A stretch of 64,000 nucleotides of DNA from Thermococcus sp. SY098 (lineage in GTDB: Archaea > Methanobacteriota_B > Thermococci > Thermococcales > Thermococcaceae): NCBI RefSeq assembly GCF_035621495.1, contig NZ_CP141821.1:648760-712759 (forward strand), written 5' to 3'. The translations under genes and the position numbers were made by a program. Below the pieces are notes generated by a model that worked only from the letters and a program-made list of their open reading frames with translations, did no database searches and was not told where the DNA came from. This document shows positions 42,254-52,718 of the stretch, one piece after another. Each line of letters opens with the position of its first letter. Within the stretch, counting starts at the first letter, position 1.

Positions 42254-43879
42254 TCACTGTGGAAACTTCCAGTTCTTTGGAATCTCTCCCTGTATCTCAA
42301 CATTCTCCTTGAGCTCTGGATCAGCATTGACCTTCTGGATAATGTAATTAACGGCATCTTCTGGTGTCATTTCACCTCTGAGGACCTTATCAACCGCTTC
42401 CTTGAAGATATCTGCCAGTGCTGGATACTTTGGATGTGCCGGGGCTAAGTGCGTGTATTCAAGCATGTAGCTGACATCTGCCAAGAACTGTGCATTGATT
42501 GGATTGACAGTCGCTTGGACAATGTTCTTGATGTTATCCTTAACTGTCGGATCCAGGTCAAGGTTGAGGTTCTTCAAGTCATTGAGCCACTTCTCGTCTT
42601 TAATAAGCTTTGCTGCCTCTTTTCTAACTGGGAGGTGTGCTGAGATAACGCTGTGAATTGCATTGATGTCTGGATCGCTCGCCTTTATGATCATGAGGAA
42701 TGCAAGCATGTGGTAAACATCTTTAAGCTCGTCGTACTTCGGATTCTGGGCACCGGCTTTTGAGTTTATCATCCAAATGAAGGGCTGGCTGAGTGTCACT
42801 GGCTTGTCTCCCTTTTCTCCAGCTGGGAATAAAGTGTAAGCGAACCACTCTTTCACTTCCTCAGGTTTCAGACCCCTGCCGTGATAGTACTGCTTTGTCT
42901 GCCACTCTGTCCAGTACCATGTACCGCCTATGTCGAAGAGGGTTTTTCCTTCAACAATTGTTGGGTGAATCTGCTTGGCCCAGTCCCAGCTCATTATGTC
43001 TTTTGGAAGCAAGCCATCTTGGGCAAACTTCCACTCAACGTAGAGCCACTTATACACAGCTGGAACATCGACGACGAGCTTTCCGGTGTTTGGATCGTAA
43101 AGCTTTCCGCCAAAGGCGAAGATGAACTGTATCAGGTCTGGGTGAGCTGAACCCTTTCTGTGGATCAATCCCCATTCAGCAGCACCGCTCTCTTTTGCCT
43201 TCTTTGCCCAGTAGTAGACATCGCTCCATGTGAACTCCCCACTTTTCACCTTTTCGGGAAGGGTGTTTACGTCAAGTCCAATCTTTGCGGCAACGTCTTT
43301 TCTAACGTAGAGGGGTCTTGCTTCTGTATCCTGAGGCAAACCATAAAGCCTTCCCTTGTACTTTGAAGCCTCTATGAGTGATGGGTAAAAATCATCAATA
43401 ACGCTCTTGTAGGCGTTTGCATAGTCCGTTATGTCAAGAATGTAGCCTTCATCTGCCAGTGTTGGGAGGAATGCATAAGAGTTCACGAAGAAGTCTCCAG
43501 CCTGTCCAAGTGGCTGCTTGCTGAGGTATTCCTTATAGGCATCTTGGAAAGAGGCAACGTAATGAGTGTCTGTAATCACAATTTTCACTTTAATTCCATT
43601 GTCTGCCCAGATTTTGTTTATCCTTCTTGCTGCTTCAACAATACCATAGACTCTCATGACACTGTTTGGATCACCTGAACCCCATGCAGAGAACTTGACT
43701 TCACTAATCCCATTCTGCTCAAGAACCTTACCTATTGCCACTACATCTTTTGTAAAGTCTCCAGTAAGCTGAACTTTACCCGCTGTCTGAGTGCCTGTTT
43801 CCTTCTCACCACCGATACAACCGCTGGCAATCACTCCGAGAAGCAATATTGCAACCAACCATACGGCTTTTGCCTTCAT
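42254..43879 (-). CDS. ABC transporter substrate-binding lipoprotein (carbohydrate type)
   Basis: 541 residues. Signal peptide with lipobox ending at Cys21 (LLLGVIASGC), so anchored to the outside of the membrane by a lipid. The mature protein has a family 1-type solute-binding fold: VKFSAWGSGDPNSVMRVYGI, GDFFVNSYAFLPTLADEGYI, GRLYGLPQDTEARPLYVRKD and FDIGGTWYWTEWQTKQYYHG. It is larger than typical MalE. Ligand is not evident; neighbours for di-myo-inositol phosphate synthesis suggest inositol, a phospho-inositol or another polyol or sugar, which is inference. Start ATG-43879 has GGTGGGGACA upstream. TATA-like TTTCTTAAATAACC lies at 43948-43935. Confidence 0.88.
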   Translation of the reverse strand: MKAKAVWLVAILLLGVIASGCIGGEKETGTQTAGKVQLTGDFTKDVVAIGKVLEQNGISEVKFSAWGSGDPNSVMRVYGIVEAARRINKIWADNGIKVKIVITDTHYVASFQDAYKEYLSKQPLGQAGDFFVNSYAFLPTLADEGYILDITDYANAYKSVIDDFYPSLIEASKYKGRLYGLPQDTEARPLYVRKDVAAKIGLDVNTLPEKVKSGEFTWSDVYYWAKKAKESGAAEWGLIHRKGSAHPDLIQFIFAFGGKLYDPNTGKLVVDVPAVYKWLYVEWKFAQDGLLPKDIMSWDWAKQIHPTIVEGKTLFDIGGTWYWTEWQTKQYYHGRGLKPEEVKEWFAYTLFPAGEKGDKPVTLSQPFIWMINSKAGAQNPKYDELKDVYHMLAFLMIIKASDPDINAIHSVISAHLPVRKEAAKLIKDEKWLNDLKNLNLDLDPTVKDNIKNIVQATVNPINAQFLADVSYMLEYTHLAPAHPKYPALADIFKEAVDKVLRGEMTPEDAVNYIIQKVNADPELKENVEIQGEIPKNWKFPQ

Positions 43880-44273
43880 TGTCCCCACCTACTATCGGTT
43901 TTTAAAAGTCAGAGCCGAAGAGGCCCCAAAGAAGGTTATTTAAGAAAGCAGATCAGAGTCATATTTTAGTTAGCTTTTGTTATTTATAAAATTTGTGGAC
44001 TTCTAAAGGGTTAAAAAGGAGTTATGTCCACTTTTGTGAGTGGTATTGAGAGTAGAACGTTCGAAATCTTTAAAAATCAAACTAATATTAATAAATATTT
44101 GGAAGTTTTTCCTCGCTGTATTGCGGCCATACCCTGCGCAATTCCGAGTTTTAAGGCTCCCAGTATTTGCAGCTCTGCCAGACAAAGGCTTCCCATATTA
44201 TACCATTATAAAAATTTTTATAAGCAAAAAATATTTAACATATATAAAACATACAAAAACGGAGGTGGCGATG
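43880..44273. promoter_or_regulatory. Divergent promoter region between ABC importer and inositol-phosphate synthase
   Basis: 394 bases with no credible gene. It contains a TATA-like element for the importer (43935-43948, minus), inverted GTGGAC/GTCCAC copies (43995-44000 and 44026-44031), and for the synthase a perfect 18-base palindrome plus a second AT-rich ATATATAAAAC near 44240. The canonical Thermococcales sugar-regulator motif TATCAC-N5-GTGATA was not seen. Confidence 0.5.
44206..44223. promoter_or_regulatory. Perfect 18-bp palindrome overlapping a TATA box
   Basis: TTATAAAAATTTTTATAA reads the same on both strands. Its right half, TTTTTATAAG, is a good TATA box for the inositol-phosphate synthase gene: about 25 bases further puts the start near 44243, leaving a leader of about 30 bases with GGAGGTGG. 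A dimeric regulator bound here would block TBP. Confidence 0.45.
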
Positions 44274-45425
44274 ATGGCGAGGGTTGTCATACTCGGTCAG
44301 GGATATGTGGGAAGCATATTTGCAATAGGAGTTGAGCGAATCAAAAGAGGAGATCTCGGCTATTATGGAATTCCGCTGGCAAATGAGCTGCCAATAAAAG
44401 TGGAGGACATTGAGATTGTTGGTTCTTATGACGTCGACAAGAGCAAGATTGGGAGACCCCTTTACGAAGTTGTCAAGAGGTACTGGGAAGATGAAATCCC
44501 AGAGAGCCTCGAAAACGTTGTAGTGAGGAAAGGCATCCACTTAGGAAGCCTCCGCAACCTGCCAATTGAGGCGGAGGGCTTGGAGGACAAAATGACCCTC
44601 AAAGAAGCTGTAGAAAAGATTGTTGAAGAGTGGAAAGAGCTCAAGCCAGATGTCATTGTTAATGTCTGTACAACCGAGGCATTTAAGCCGTTTAACAGCA
44701 AGGAAGAGCTGATCAAAGCTATAGAAAACGACGACAGAGAAAGACTAACAGCAACACAAGTTTATGCTTATGCTGCTTCACTGTATGCAAAGGAAGTCGG
44801 TGGAGCGGCTTTCGTAAATGCAATCCCAACATTGATAGCAAACGACAATGCATTCCTTGAACTTGCAAAGGAGAGCAACTTAGTCATCTTTGGAGACGAC
44901 GGTGCAACTGGTGCAACACCATTGACAGCCGACATCTTGGCCCACTTAGCTCAGAGGAACAGACACGTTAAGGACGTTGCCCAGTTTAACATTGGTGGAA
45001 ATACAGACTTCTTAGCTTTGACAGACAAAGACAGAAACAAGAGCAAAGAATACACAAAGTCAAGTGTTGTAAAGGATATTTTAGGCTACGATGCACCACA
45101 CTACATCAAGCCAACTGGATTCCTTGAGCCTCTCGGCGACAAGAAATTCATCGCAATGCACATCGAGTATATCAGCTTCAACAATGCAAGAGATGAGCTT
45201 GTCATAACTGGAAGAATCAATGACAGCCCAGCTTTGGCTGGATTGTTGGTTGATCTCGCCAGGTTAGGCAAGATTGCCATTGAGAGGAAGGAGTGGGGAA
45301 CAGTTTATGAAGTCAACGCGTTCTACATGAAGAACCCAGGACCAGCAGAGAAGGGCAACATTCCAAGGATTATCGCCTATGAAAAGATGCGCCAGTGGGC
45401 AGGGCTTAAGCCGAGATGGCTGTGA
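44274..45425 (+). CDS. Inositol-1-phosphate (myo-inositol-3-phosphate) synthase
   Basis: 383 residues. Converts glucose-6-phosphate to inositol phosphate with NAD+, the first step toward di-myo-inositol phosphate and inositol lipids. NAD-binding VVILGQGYVGSIFAIGVERI at the start, VGSYDVDKSKIGRPL, then FVNAIPTLIANDNAFLELAK, FGDDGATGATPLTADILAHL, NIGGNTDFLALTDKDRNKSK, SKEYTKSSVV and the catalytic region YIKPTGFLEPLGDKKFIAMH. Start: ATG-44274 after GGAGGTGGCG (ATG-44271 is adjacent). The frame is open to 44040, but that stretch is non-coding promoter. Convergent with the helicase gene eight bases on. Confidence 0.93.
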   Translation: MARVVILGQGYVGSIFAIGVERIKRGDLGYYGIPLANELPIKVEDIEIVGSYDVDKSKIGRPLYEVVKRYWEDEIPESLENVVVRKGIHLGSLRNLPIEAEGLEDKMTLKEAVEKIVEEWKELKPDVIVNVCTTEAFKPFNSKEELIKAIENDDRERLTATQVYAYAASLYAKEVGGAAFVNAIPTLIANDNAFLELAKESNLVIFGDDGATGATPLTADILAHLAQRNRHVKDVAQFNIGGNTDFLALTDKDRNKSKEYTKSSVVKDILGYDAPHYIKPTGFLEPLGDKKFIAMHIEYISFNNARDELVITGRINDSPALAGLLVDLARLGKIAIERKEWGTVYEVNAFYMKNPGPAEKGNIPRIIAYEKMRQWAGLKPRWL

Positions 45426-45433
45426 TTCTCCTT

Positions 45434-47362
45434 TCAAGCCTTCTCTTCTTTCAAATTTCTGTAAAATCTCCGCAGATACAGCTTCATTCTTGGCAGATTA
45501 ACGGGTCTCATTGTTTCGTTCATCCAGTCGGGTAAATCTTTTCGTATCGAGCTCCAAAGAACGCGGTAGTCCAGAATAATTATTGCCCCTTTCTCTTCGG
45601 CACTTCTGTGAACCCTTCCAGCTGCCTGAACAAGCTTTCTATGAGCCGGCAGATAATAACCGTAGTATCTCCCCTTTCTTGGGAACTTCTTTTCAAAATA
45701 CCGTATTTGAGCCTGAACTCTTGGGGTAGGTCTTGCATATGGGATTCCAACCAGAACAACGCCGTTCATTTCATCTCCCGAATAGTCCTGCCCTTCGCTG
45801 TTCCTACCACCCATAACCCCCAGCAAAACTCCACCCTCTCTTTTTGCCTCCTCTTTAAATGCTCTAACCAAGATGTCATTCTCTTTAGAGCTTGCATTTT
45901 TCTTCTCAATGAAAACTTTTTTGCCAACTTCTTCTTCAATTCTCAAATGAACGTTGGCAGATAAGAGACCCTGAAGAACTTCATATGAAGCTGTAAAAAC
46001 GCCGACATTCTTGGGAATGAGCTTTGCCGCTTCAACAATATATTCGGCCATTTTTCTGTATAACTCCAGGTTTCTCTCCTCTCCCCTTGTTGAGACATCC
46101 TTAGCGACTAAGACAAGGGCATTTTCTTTCTTGACCATCCTCGGGAACTTTTTAAGCTTTGCATTCTCAATTCCCATAATGTCTTTAAAAGCTTCAAGAG
46201 GCGTCAGCGTTCCGGACATGAAAATAGCCGATTGAACATCGTTTATGAAATTCAAAGCTTTAGAAGGATCTAAAGCAACTAATTCAAGGGAAAATCCCTT
46301 ATCCTTGCTCATTATGAAGAGATAATCCTCCCTATCAATTAGAGAGAGCCAGTTCAACAAAAATTCCCCTACTCTTCCAACATAAGAACGCGGAGGCTTG
46401 TTCTTCTCAATTTTGTCTTCTCTAATTGCATCTCCTACTTCAACCATCTCTCTCAAGATTCTGACTAAAAGCCTCTCACTGATGTTAAGGATTTCAAAAA
46501 CATGAGTGAATATGCTTTCCGGAAGAATGGGAGCTTCTTCAACTTCCCTATCTTTTAAACGCTCATTGTAGAGATTCTCCAGTCCTTTTAGGAAGATACT
46601 CAAAAAGTTTGCAATCTCATGCTCGTTATACTCTTCGGCCTCTTTTATCGCCCTAGTTATGCTGTTAACAGTTATCTTATCGCTTAAAACGTCGATAGCT
46701 TGATTTGGTAAGTTGTGAGCTTCATCAAAAATTACTATCAAGTCCTCATAATCAACTCCCAAGCTTTCAATGAATGCATCTCTAATAGCTGGGTTGAGCA
46801 TATAGAGGTAGCTCGCAACAATCACATTCGCCTTTTCTCCCACTTTCCTTGTAACTTCATAAGGACACAGCTCCAAGAGGTTAGAATAGCTGAGAATCTC
46901 AATTGGCTGGGAAGGAGAGTTGAGGAAGTATTCAACAATCTCGTTAAATTCATCTTTCTTTTTCTTAACGTTCTCAAAATAATCACATTTGTGGAGCTTT
47001 TTGAGGTTTTTACACACAATCATGGCATTGTAAGCATCAGGAGCAAAGTTTTGAATGTAAGAGTGAAGGCAGAGCTCTTTTCTGCTTCTAAACTCCACAC
47101 CACTGATGGAATTTATCTTATTTATCTCCTTGAGCTCCTCTATAACCCTGTCCATCTGTTTGTGTGTTCTTGCTAAGTAAACAACCTTGAAACCCATGCT
47201 CAAGGCATAAGGTAAAACCCCAGCAAGAACGCTTATCGTTTTTCCAAAACCAGTTGGGGCTTCAATTATCAAATTCTCTCCTTTTCTAACCGCCTCATCG
47301 ACTAAGCTAATGAACTCCTCTTGATTTGGGCGCAGTGATTTATAGGGGAAGTAATCGCTCAT
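45434..47362 (-). CDS. XPD/DinG-like superfamily 2 DNA helicase
   Basis: 642 residues. Walker A APTGFGKTISVLAGVLPYAL near 45, motif Ia VVYLARTHKQMDRVIEEL and DEAH box VIFDEAHNLPNQAID. C-terminal motifs are FMSGTLTPLEAFKDIMG, VGVFTASYEVL, GVMGGRNSEGQDYSGDEMNG and the motif VI QAAGRVHRSAEEKGAIIILD. Between motifs Ia and II lie Cys residues (KELCLHSYI, VCKNLKKLHKCDYF, ELCPYEV) placed as the 4Fe-4S cluster ligands of XPD/DinG. A 5'-3' helicase of repair is likely. No clear ribosome-binding site before ATG-47362. Confidence 0.88.
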   Translation of the reverse strand: MSDYFPYKSLRPNQEEFISLVDEAVRKGENLIIEAPTGFGKTISVLAGVLPYALSMGFKVVYLARTHKQMDRVIEELKEINKINSISGVEFRSRKELCLHSYIQNFAPDAYNAMIVCKNLKKLHKCDYFENVKKKKDEFNEIVEYFLNSPSQPIEILSYSNLLELCPYEVTRKVGEKANVIVASYLYMLNPAIRDAFIESLGVDYEDLIVIFDEAHNLPNQAIDVLSDKITVNSITRAIKEAEEYNEHEIANFLSIFLKGLENLYNERLKDREVEEAPILPESIFTHVFEILNISERLLVRILREMVEVGDAIREDKIEKNKPPRSYVGRVGEFLLNWLSLIDREDYLFIMSKDKGFSLELVALDPSKALNFINDVQSAIFMSGTLTPLEAFKDIMGIENAKLKKFPRMVKKENALVLVAKDVSTRGEERNLELYRKMAEYIVEAAKLIPKNVGVFTASYEVLQGLLSANVHLRIEEEVGKKVFIEKKNASSKENDILVRAFKEEAKREGGVLLGVMGGRNSEGQDYSGDEMNGVVLVGIPYARPTPRVQAQIRYFEKKFPRKGRYYGYYLPAHRKLVQAAGRVHRSAEEKGAIIILDYRVLWSSIRKDLPDWMNETMRPVNLPRMKLYLRRFYRNLKEEKA

Positions 47363-47433
47363 CTTGACTCATCAAAAAAGTTATTAATGCTTCTTTTTAA
47401 CTTTTCTCACAGAGATTAAAAGAGGGAGCTAAA

Positions 47434-48769
<1,336 letters not shown>

Positions 48770-48878
48770 TTAGATGTCCATCTTAATGATCTCAGCAGGG
48801 ATATTTAAGGTTTTAGGTAACAAACATCTGGACTCTGGATTTTAATCATGCAACAAAACTTGAAGAAAAAGGATAAAA

Positions 48879-50441
48879 TCAGTGGAGAACTTTTGAGGCA
48901 AGGTTTAAAATTGCATTCACGTAGCTGTTGTAGTCCATTGTTTGAGTTGCTGCTGGGGTTATGAGCTTATCTGTGATGATCGGCGCCATCAGTCCAATGA
49001 CAATCACTGTTAAAGCTAACAATAGGCAGATTAGGCTCATACTTGTTGGTTCTTTGATTTCCAAGCCTTCTTTTGGTTTCCCCAGCCAGATAACATAAAA
49101 CACGCGCATGTAAGCAATTAAGGCAGTTGCTGAGCTGAGGACAAGAACTAACGCTAAGACCAAACTCCTATCAAGGAAAGCATTGAAGAGTAAGAGTTTG
49201 CTGAAAAATACGTTGAGTGGTGGGATTCCGACCAGGCTTAGCGTTGCAATTGCCAGTGAAAACGTGGCAATCGGCATTCTTCTTCCAAGTCCAGACAAAT
49301 CGTCAATATTCCTAGAACCAACAGCATGAATGAAGACTCCAGCTGCCAAGAATAATAACGCCTTTGCAATCGCGTGATTAACCAAATGGAATAATGCTGC
49401 CTGCAAGCCTAATTCTGTCCCCAATCCAACAGCCATAAAGAGGTAACCCATGTGCATTATCGTGGAGTATGCAATGAGCTTCTTAACATCCCTCTGAACA
49501 TTCATCATCAAAGCACCAAACAAAGCAGAGACGGCACCCAAGACAATTACAATCGTGCTTAACATACTGACTACATGAGCCAATCCTGGAGCTAAAGAAC
49601 CACCATAAACCGTGTACAAAAACCTAATCAAGGCATAAACACCAACATTAACGACCAAACCAGAAAGCACTGCTGAGATAGGACTTGGTGCCGCTGGGTG
49701 AGCTTCCGGAAGCCAGAAGTGGTTTGGCACTATGGCTGCCTTAATGAGGAAAGCCCATGTTGCCAAAGCCAAAGCAACACCCGAAGCAATTACAACATTA
49801 CCAACTGGAGTGCCAGTCACTGGAAAACTCAAACCATGAACTTTTGCCGATAAATCAGCAAAATTCACTGTACCAAACGCTCCATAAAACACTCCTAACG
49901 CTAAGAAGTACATTGTCGTTCCAACTGCTCCAATTAAAGCGTATTTAAGCCCAGCAGTGACTGAATCACCCCTATCCCTGTAAAACATTACCAAGGCATA
50001 AGCTGCAATACTCGTGACCTCAATCATGACGAAGAGGTTGAAAGCATCACCCGTCAAGAGAACGCCTAATAATCCAGCCTCCAAGCCCAAATAAAGCGTG
50101 TAATACCACTCCAAGCCCTCCTCATGCTCCAAGTAGTGGTAACTGTAAATCGCAATTAAGAACATTAACCCAGCAGTGACTAAGGCAATCAAAGCACTCA
50201 ACTTGTCCACTTCATACACAATTCCAATTGGGGCAACCCACTTGCCGAAAGTGTAAACTAAGGGAGTGCTTGAAGAGTAAGCCAACTCAAAGAGCTTGAA
50301 AACACTGATTAAAGTCAAACCAGTTCCAATTAACGCGTAAGCTTGAACAATTTTTCTGTCCCCCTTAATGAGGATTGAGAATAATGGCAGTGCAAAAGCG
50401 AATACAATTGGAATGATTGGAGTTAAACCAACAACGTCCAT
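48879..50441 (-). CDS. mnhD: Mrp-type Na+/H+ antiporter subunit MnhD
   Basis: 520 residues, about 14 membrane helices, of the NuoN/MrpD proton-translocating family (IPNHFWLPEAHPAAPSPISA, then VLSGLVVNVGVYALIRFLYT, and MGYLFMAVGLGTELG). A conserved Glu in FVMIEVTSIAAYALV and Lys in the central helices carry protons. It is last in a seven-gene Mrp module beside the hydrogenase, so the H+ gradient made by CO oxidation/H2 evolution can be converted to Na+ for the ATP synthase (inference supported by work on T. onnurineus). Start ATG-50441 has GGTGGTGAG upstream. Confidence 0.92.
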   Translation of the reverse strand: MDVVGLTPIIPIVFAFALPLFSILIKGDRKIVQAYALIGTGLTLISVFKLFELAYSSSTPLVYTFGKWVAPIGIVYEVDKLSALIALVTAGLMFLIAIYSYHYLEHEEGLEWYYTLYLGLEAGLLGVLLTGDAFNLFVMIEVTSIAAYALVMFYRDRGDSVTAGLKYALIGAVGTTMYFLALGVFYGAFGTVNFADLSAKVHGLSFPVTGTPVGNVVIASGVALALATWAFLIKAAIVPNHFWLPEAHPAAPSPISAVLSGLVVNVGVYALIRFLYTVYGGSLAPGLAHVVSMLSTIVIVLGAVSALFGALMMNVQRDVKKLIAYSTIMHMGYLFMAVGLGTELGLQAALFHLVNHAIAKALLFLAAGVFIHAVGSRNIDDLSGLGRRMPIATFSLAIATLSLVGIPPLNVFFSKLLLFNAFLDRSLVLALVLVLSSATALIAYMRVFYVIWLGKPKEGLEIKEPTSMSLICLLLALTVIVIGLMAPIITDKLITPAATQTMDYNSYVNAILNLASKVLH

Positions 50442-50452
50442 TTCTCACCACC

Positions 50453-50938
50453 TCAGTCGAAAATCTTCTTTGCGTACCTTTCAAAATCCTCACAGATTTC
50501 TTTCTTCGCTTTTTCAGGCTTTGTAGTAGTCACGTTAATCCAATTTACGTACATGTACTTATCATCCAAGTCCACAACCACCGTACCTGGCGTATTAGTT
50601 ATAGAGTTTGCAATGAGAGTCTTTGCATAATCTGTCTTCACCTCAATTGGCACTTTAACAATTCCAGGCTCGTACTTTCCACTGAGTATTCTAACCATCA
50701 CGTCCAAGTGCGCTTTCACTTCTGCCACAAGCATGTACCAGATGAAGTAAATTATACCCCAAAGCCACCTGGCTGGGTTCAAGGCTTTGGAATCACTCTG
50801 AACAAGATATTTACCCATAAGCAAGCCAACACCGATTGCTACAATTAATCCAGTAACTAAATCAAATGGCTTAGTTGAACCCGTGAAGAGAATGTAAGTG
50901 ATGAATGCTAATAATGCAGTTGGAATTATCCCCTTCAT
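50453..50938 (-). CDS. mnhE: Mrp-type antiporter subunit MnhE
   Basis: 161 residues: two or three N-terminal helices (GIIPTALLAFITYILFTG, LVTGLIVAIGVGLLM, WGIIYFIWYMLVAEV) and a soluble domain with IEVKTDYAKTLIANSITNTP then GTVVVDLDDKYMYVNWINVT, the MrpE signature. The start ATG overlaps the stop of mnhC (ATGA). Ends 12 bases before the mnhD start. Confidence 0.92.
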   Translation of the reverse strand: MKGIIPTALLAFITYILFTGSTKPFDLVTGLIVAIGVGLLMGKYLVQSDSKALNPARWLWGIIYFIWYMLVAEVKAHLDVMVRILSGKYEPGIVKVPIEVKTDYAKTLIANSITNTPGTVVVDLDDKYMYVNWINVTTTKPEKAKKEICEDFERYAKKIFD

Positions 50939-51348
50939 TGACTCTCACCCCTTAAAATTGCTGGAAGTTTCTTTCCTAATTCTCTAGTGTCCACAGTTCC
51001 GTACAAGCGGTAGATTTGGATTATTGCAAATGCAATAAGTACATTAACAGCCATTCCAATGACTACAGCCGTAATCACCAAAGCCTGGGGCAAAGGATCA
51101 ACTGCCGTTGAAATGAATTGCCTCAAAGCGTCCTTTGAGAGTGATGGCAAAATTGGTGGTGCTACTGGATAAATCAATCTATAGCCCAGCAAAACTACAA
51201 TCAAATTTGCTGTATCTCCAAAGATTGTTAATGCAATGAGTTTTTTAACTAAATTAGGCCTCCTCGCAATTCCATAGAGGCTTATTACGATTGTTGCGAT
51301 CAGGGATAATATAATGACTGCCCAGATGAATGTTACAACTTCACTCAT
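50935..51348 (-). CDS. mnhC: Mrp-type antiporter subunit MnhC (NuoK-like)
   Basis: 137 residues with three membrane helices: VTFIWAVIILSLIATIVISL, LIALTIFGDTANLIVVLLGY and PLPQALVITAVVIGMAVNVL. The last contains the MrpC/NuoK signature DPLPQALVITAVVI. Start ATG-51348 (MSEVVTFIW) overlaps the end of mnhB by eight bases (ATGAGTGA); GGAGGG lies upstream. Confidence 0.92.
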   Translation of the reverse strand: MSEVVTFIWAVIILSLIATIVISLYGIARRPNLVKKLIALTIFGDTANLIVVLLGYRLIYPVAPPILPSLSKDALRQFISTAVDPLPQALVITAVVIGMAVNVLIAFAIIQIYRLYGTVDTRELGKKLPAILRGESQ

Positions 51349-52111
51349 TCTCAACCCTCCTCAAGAACCTCTTGAACACACTTTCGGGAATTGCTAGCAG
51401 TAAAAACACTGCCGTGAATCCAGCTCCTACTGCTAAGAATTCGAAGAAGTTGTAGTAAATTAGTGAACCTCCAATTAATTGTCCTCCAAGTTCTGCTGGA
51501 AAGATTGGTTGATTCTGCATAATGAAACCACTGCTGAGCAAGGGGACTAATGCCACGAGAGCAATTCCTAAGAGACCAATAGAACGGAGGATTAATGCTC
51601 TTGTTTTGTCTAAACCACTTTCCTCCAAGGTATACTTGGAGTAAGCGGCAATGATTAACAATGGAGCAACAGCCAAAGCTGAACCACCCTGAAAACCACC
51701 ACCAGGTGTGAGGTGACCGTGCAAAGCAATCGAGGCCGAGACAGCAAGAATCATTGCAACAATAATCTTCGTCACTGATTTAATTACTAAGGTCAAACCG
51801 CCAGAGAATTCCTCCGTCTTCTGTTTAGCCTCTTTTTCTTGCTTCTTGTTTAATCTGAAGAGTGTTAAACTACCAATGATTGCGAGGAAGAAGACTGAAG
51901 TTTCAAAGAGGGTATCAACACCACGATAATCCCAGAGGATTGAAGTTACAACTTCAGGACTCTTTGCTGAATAATCACCAAAGTAGCTGTTCTCCAAGTA
52001 GAATTCGCCCAACGGTCTTAGCTCAGTTTGTGGAGTAAGCTTTGGCGCCATGAGGTAAGCACCGATGAAGATGATTGCCAAAATTAGTGCAAGTGGAAGT
52101 AGCTTCCTCAT
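51341..52111 (-). CDS. mnhB: Mrp-type antiporter subunit MnhB with MbhE-like N-terminal part
   Basis: 256 residues. Residues 1 to about 90 (LALILAIIFIGAYLMAPKLT, SILWDYRGVDTLFETSVFFL) are like the C-terminal MrpA / MbhE segment. Residues about 105-256 are the MrpB core (AVSASIALHGHLTPGGGFQG then GSALAVAPLLIIAAYS). In the classic Mbh operon these are separate genes (mbhE, mbhF), so this is a fused form. Four or more membrane helices. Start ATG-52111 has GGTGGTTTG upstream, right after the previous stop. Confidence 0.88.
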   Translation of the reverse strand: MRKLLPLALILAIIFIGAYLMAPKLTPQTELRPLGEFYLENSYFGDYSAKSPEVVTSILWDYRGVDTLFETSVFFLAIIGSLTLFRLNKKQEKEAKQKTEEFSGGLTLVIKSVTKIIVAMILAVSASIALHGHLTPGGGFQGGSALAVAPLLIIAAYSKYTLEESGLDKTRALILRSIGLLGIALVALVPLLSSGFIMQNQPIFPAELGGQLIGGSLIYYNFFEFLAVGAGFTAVFLLLAIPESVFKRFLRRVENE

Positions 52112-52366
52112 TCAAACCACCTCGTAGCGAGTTGTTTTACTAACTACGAAAACGAGCAATGCAGTGTAAATTCCAACTGCAATTGCTATGTATGCTAGGA
52201 CTATGTCTGGAGCCATGAGGATGTAAAAGGCAATGGCGTAAGCAATTGCTTGTACCGCTGAAAAACCGATGGCCTTGAGGAGGTCTTTTTCAATGATTGC
52301 GAGATAAGAAAATATTAGTCCAATGATTACTGTGATGAGGAGCATTAGCAAGTGGATTTCAATCAT
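52112..52366 (-). CDS. MbhD-like small antiporter subunit (MrpA/MrpB family)
   Basis: 84 residues, three helices (LLMLLITVIIGLIFSYLAII, AIGFSAVQAIAYAIAFYILM, PDIVLAYIAIAVGIYTALLV). Equivalent to MbhD or the C-terminal MrpA segment that forms part of the antiporter core. The start ATG overlaps the mnhG stop by eight bases. Abuts mnhB without gap. Confidence 0.88.
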   Translation of the reverse strand: MIEIHLLMLLITVIIGLIFSYLAIIEKDLLKAIGFSAVQAIAYAIAFYILMAPDIVLAYIAIAVGIYTALLVFVVSKTTRYEVV

Positions 52367-52718
52367 TCTCCCTCACCTCTGCCAAGTGATCCACCTTAGG
52401 CTCCCACGTGACAAGCTTAGCCTTGTGGGCAGCGTATGCTAAGGCATGTGCTCCTGCTGGAGCCGCTAGAAGAACTATAACTCCAGTAACAAAGCTTGCA
52501 CCAGCAATGGCATACTTGTTTGGCAGAAAATCAGAGCCTAACGCAAGAAAGCCAACGCCGAATAACGGCACTACTGCTCCTCCAATAGTTCCTACCGTAG
52601 CAGCGTGTAAGCGAATGTAAAAGTTCGGGAATTTAAGCAACCCTAACGCCCCAAACAAGTCGCAAATCCCACCAATGACTATCATGATTGCTCCAATGTA
52701 AAAGAGGATTTCGTTCAT
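52359..52718 (-). CDS. mnhG: Mrp-type antiporter subunit MnhG
   Basis: 119 residues, three helices. MrpG signature at GGICDLFGALGLLKFPNFYI, RLHAATVGTIGGAVVPLFGV and FVTGVIVLLAAPAGAHALAY. The start ATG overlaps the stop of mnhF (ATGA), giving tight translational coupling. Confidence 0.93.
   Translation of the reverse strand: MNEILFYIGAIMIVIGGICDLFGALGLLKFPNFYIRLHAATVGTIGGAVVPLFGVGFLALGSDFLPNKYAIAGASFVTGVIVLLAAPAGAHALAYAAHKAKLVTWEPKVDHLAEVREND

Noticed and set aside
44040-44273. Upstream in-frame extension of inositol-phosphate synthase
   Set aside because: The conserved protein begins at MARVVILGQG. The extension overlaps promoter elements, and a strong GGAGGTGG lies before ATG-44274.
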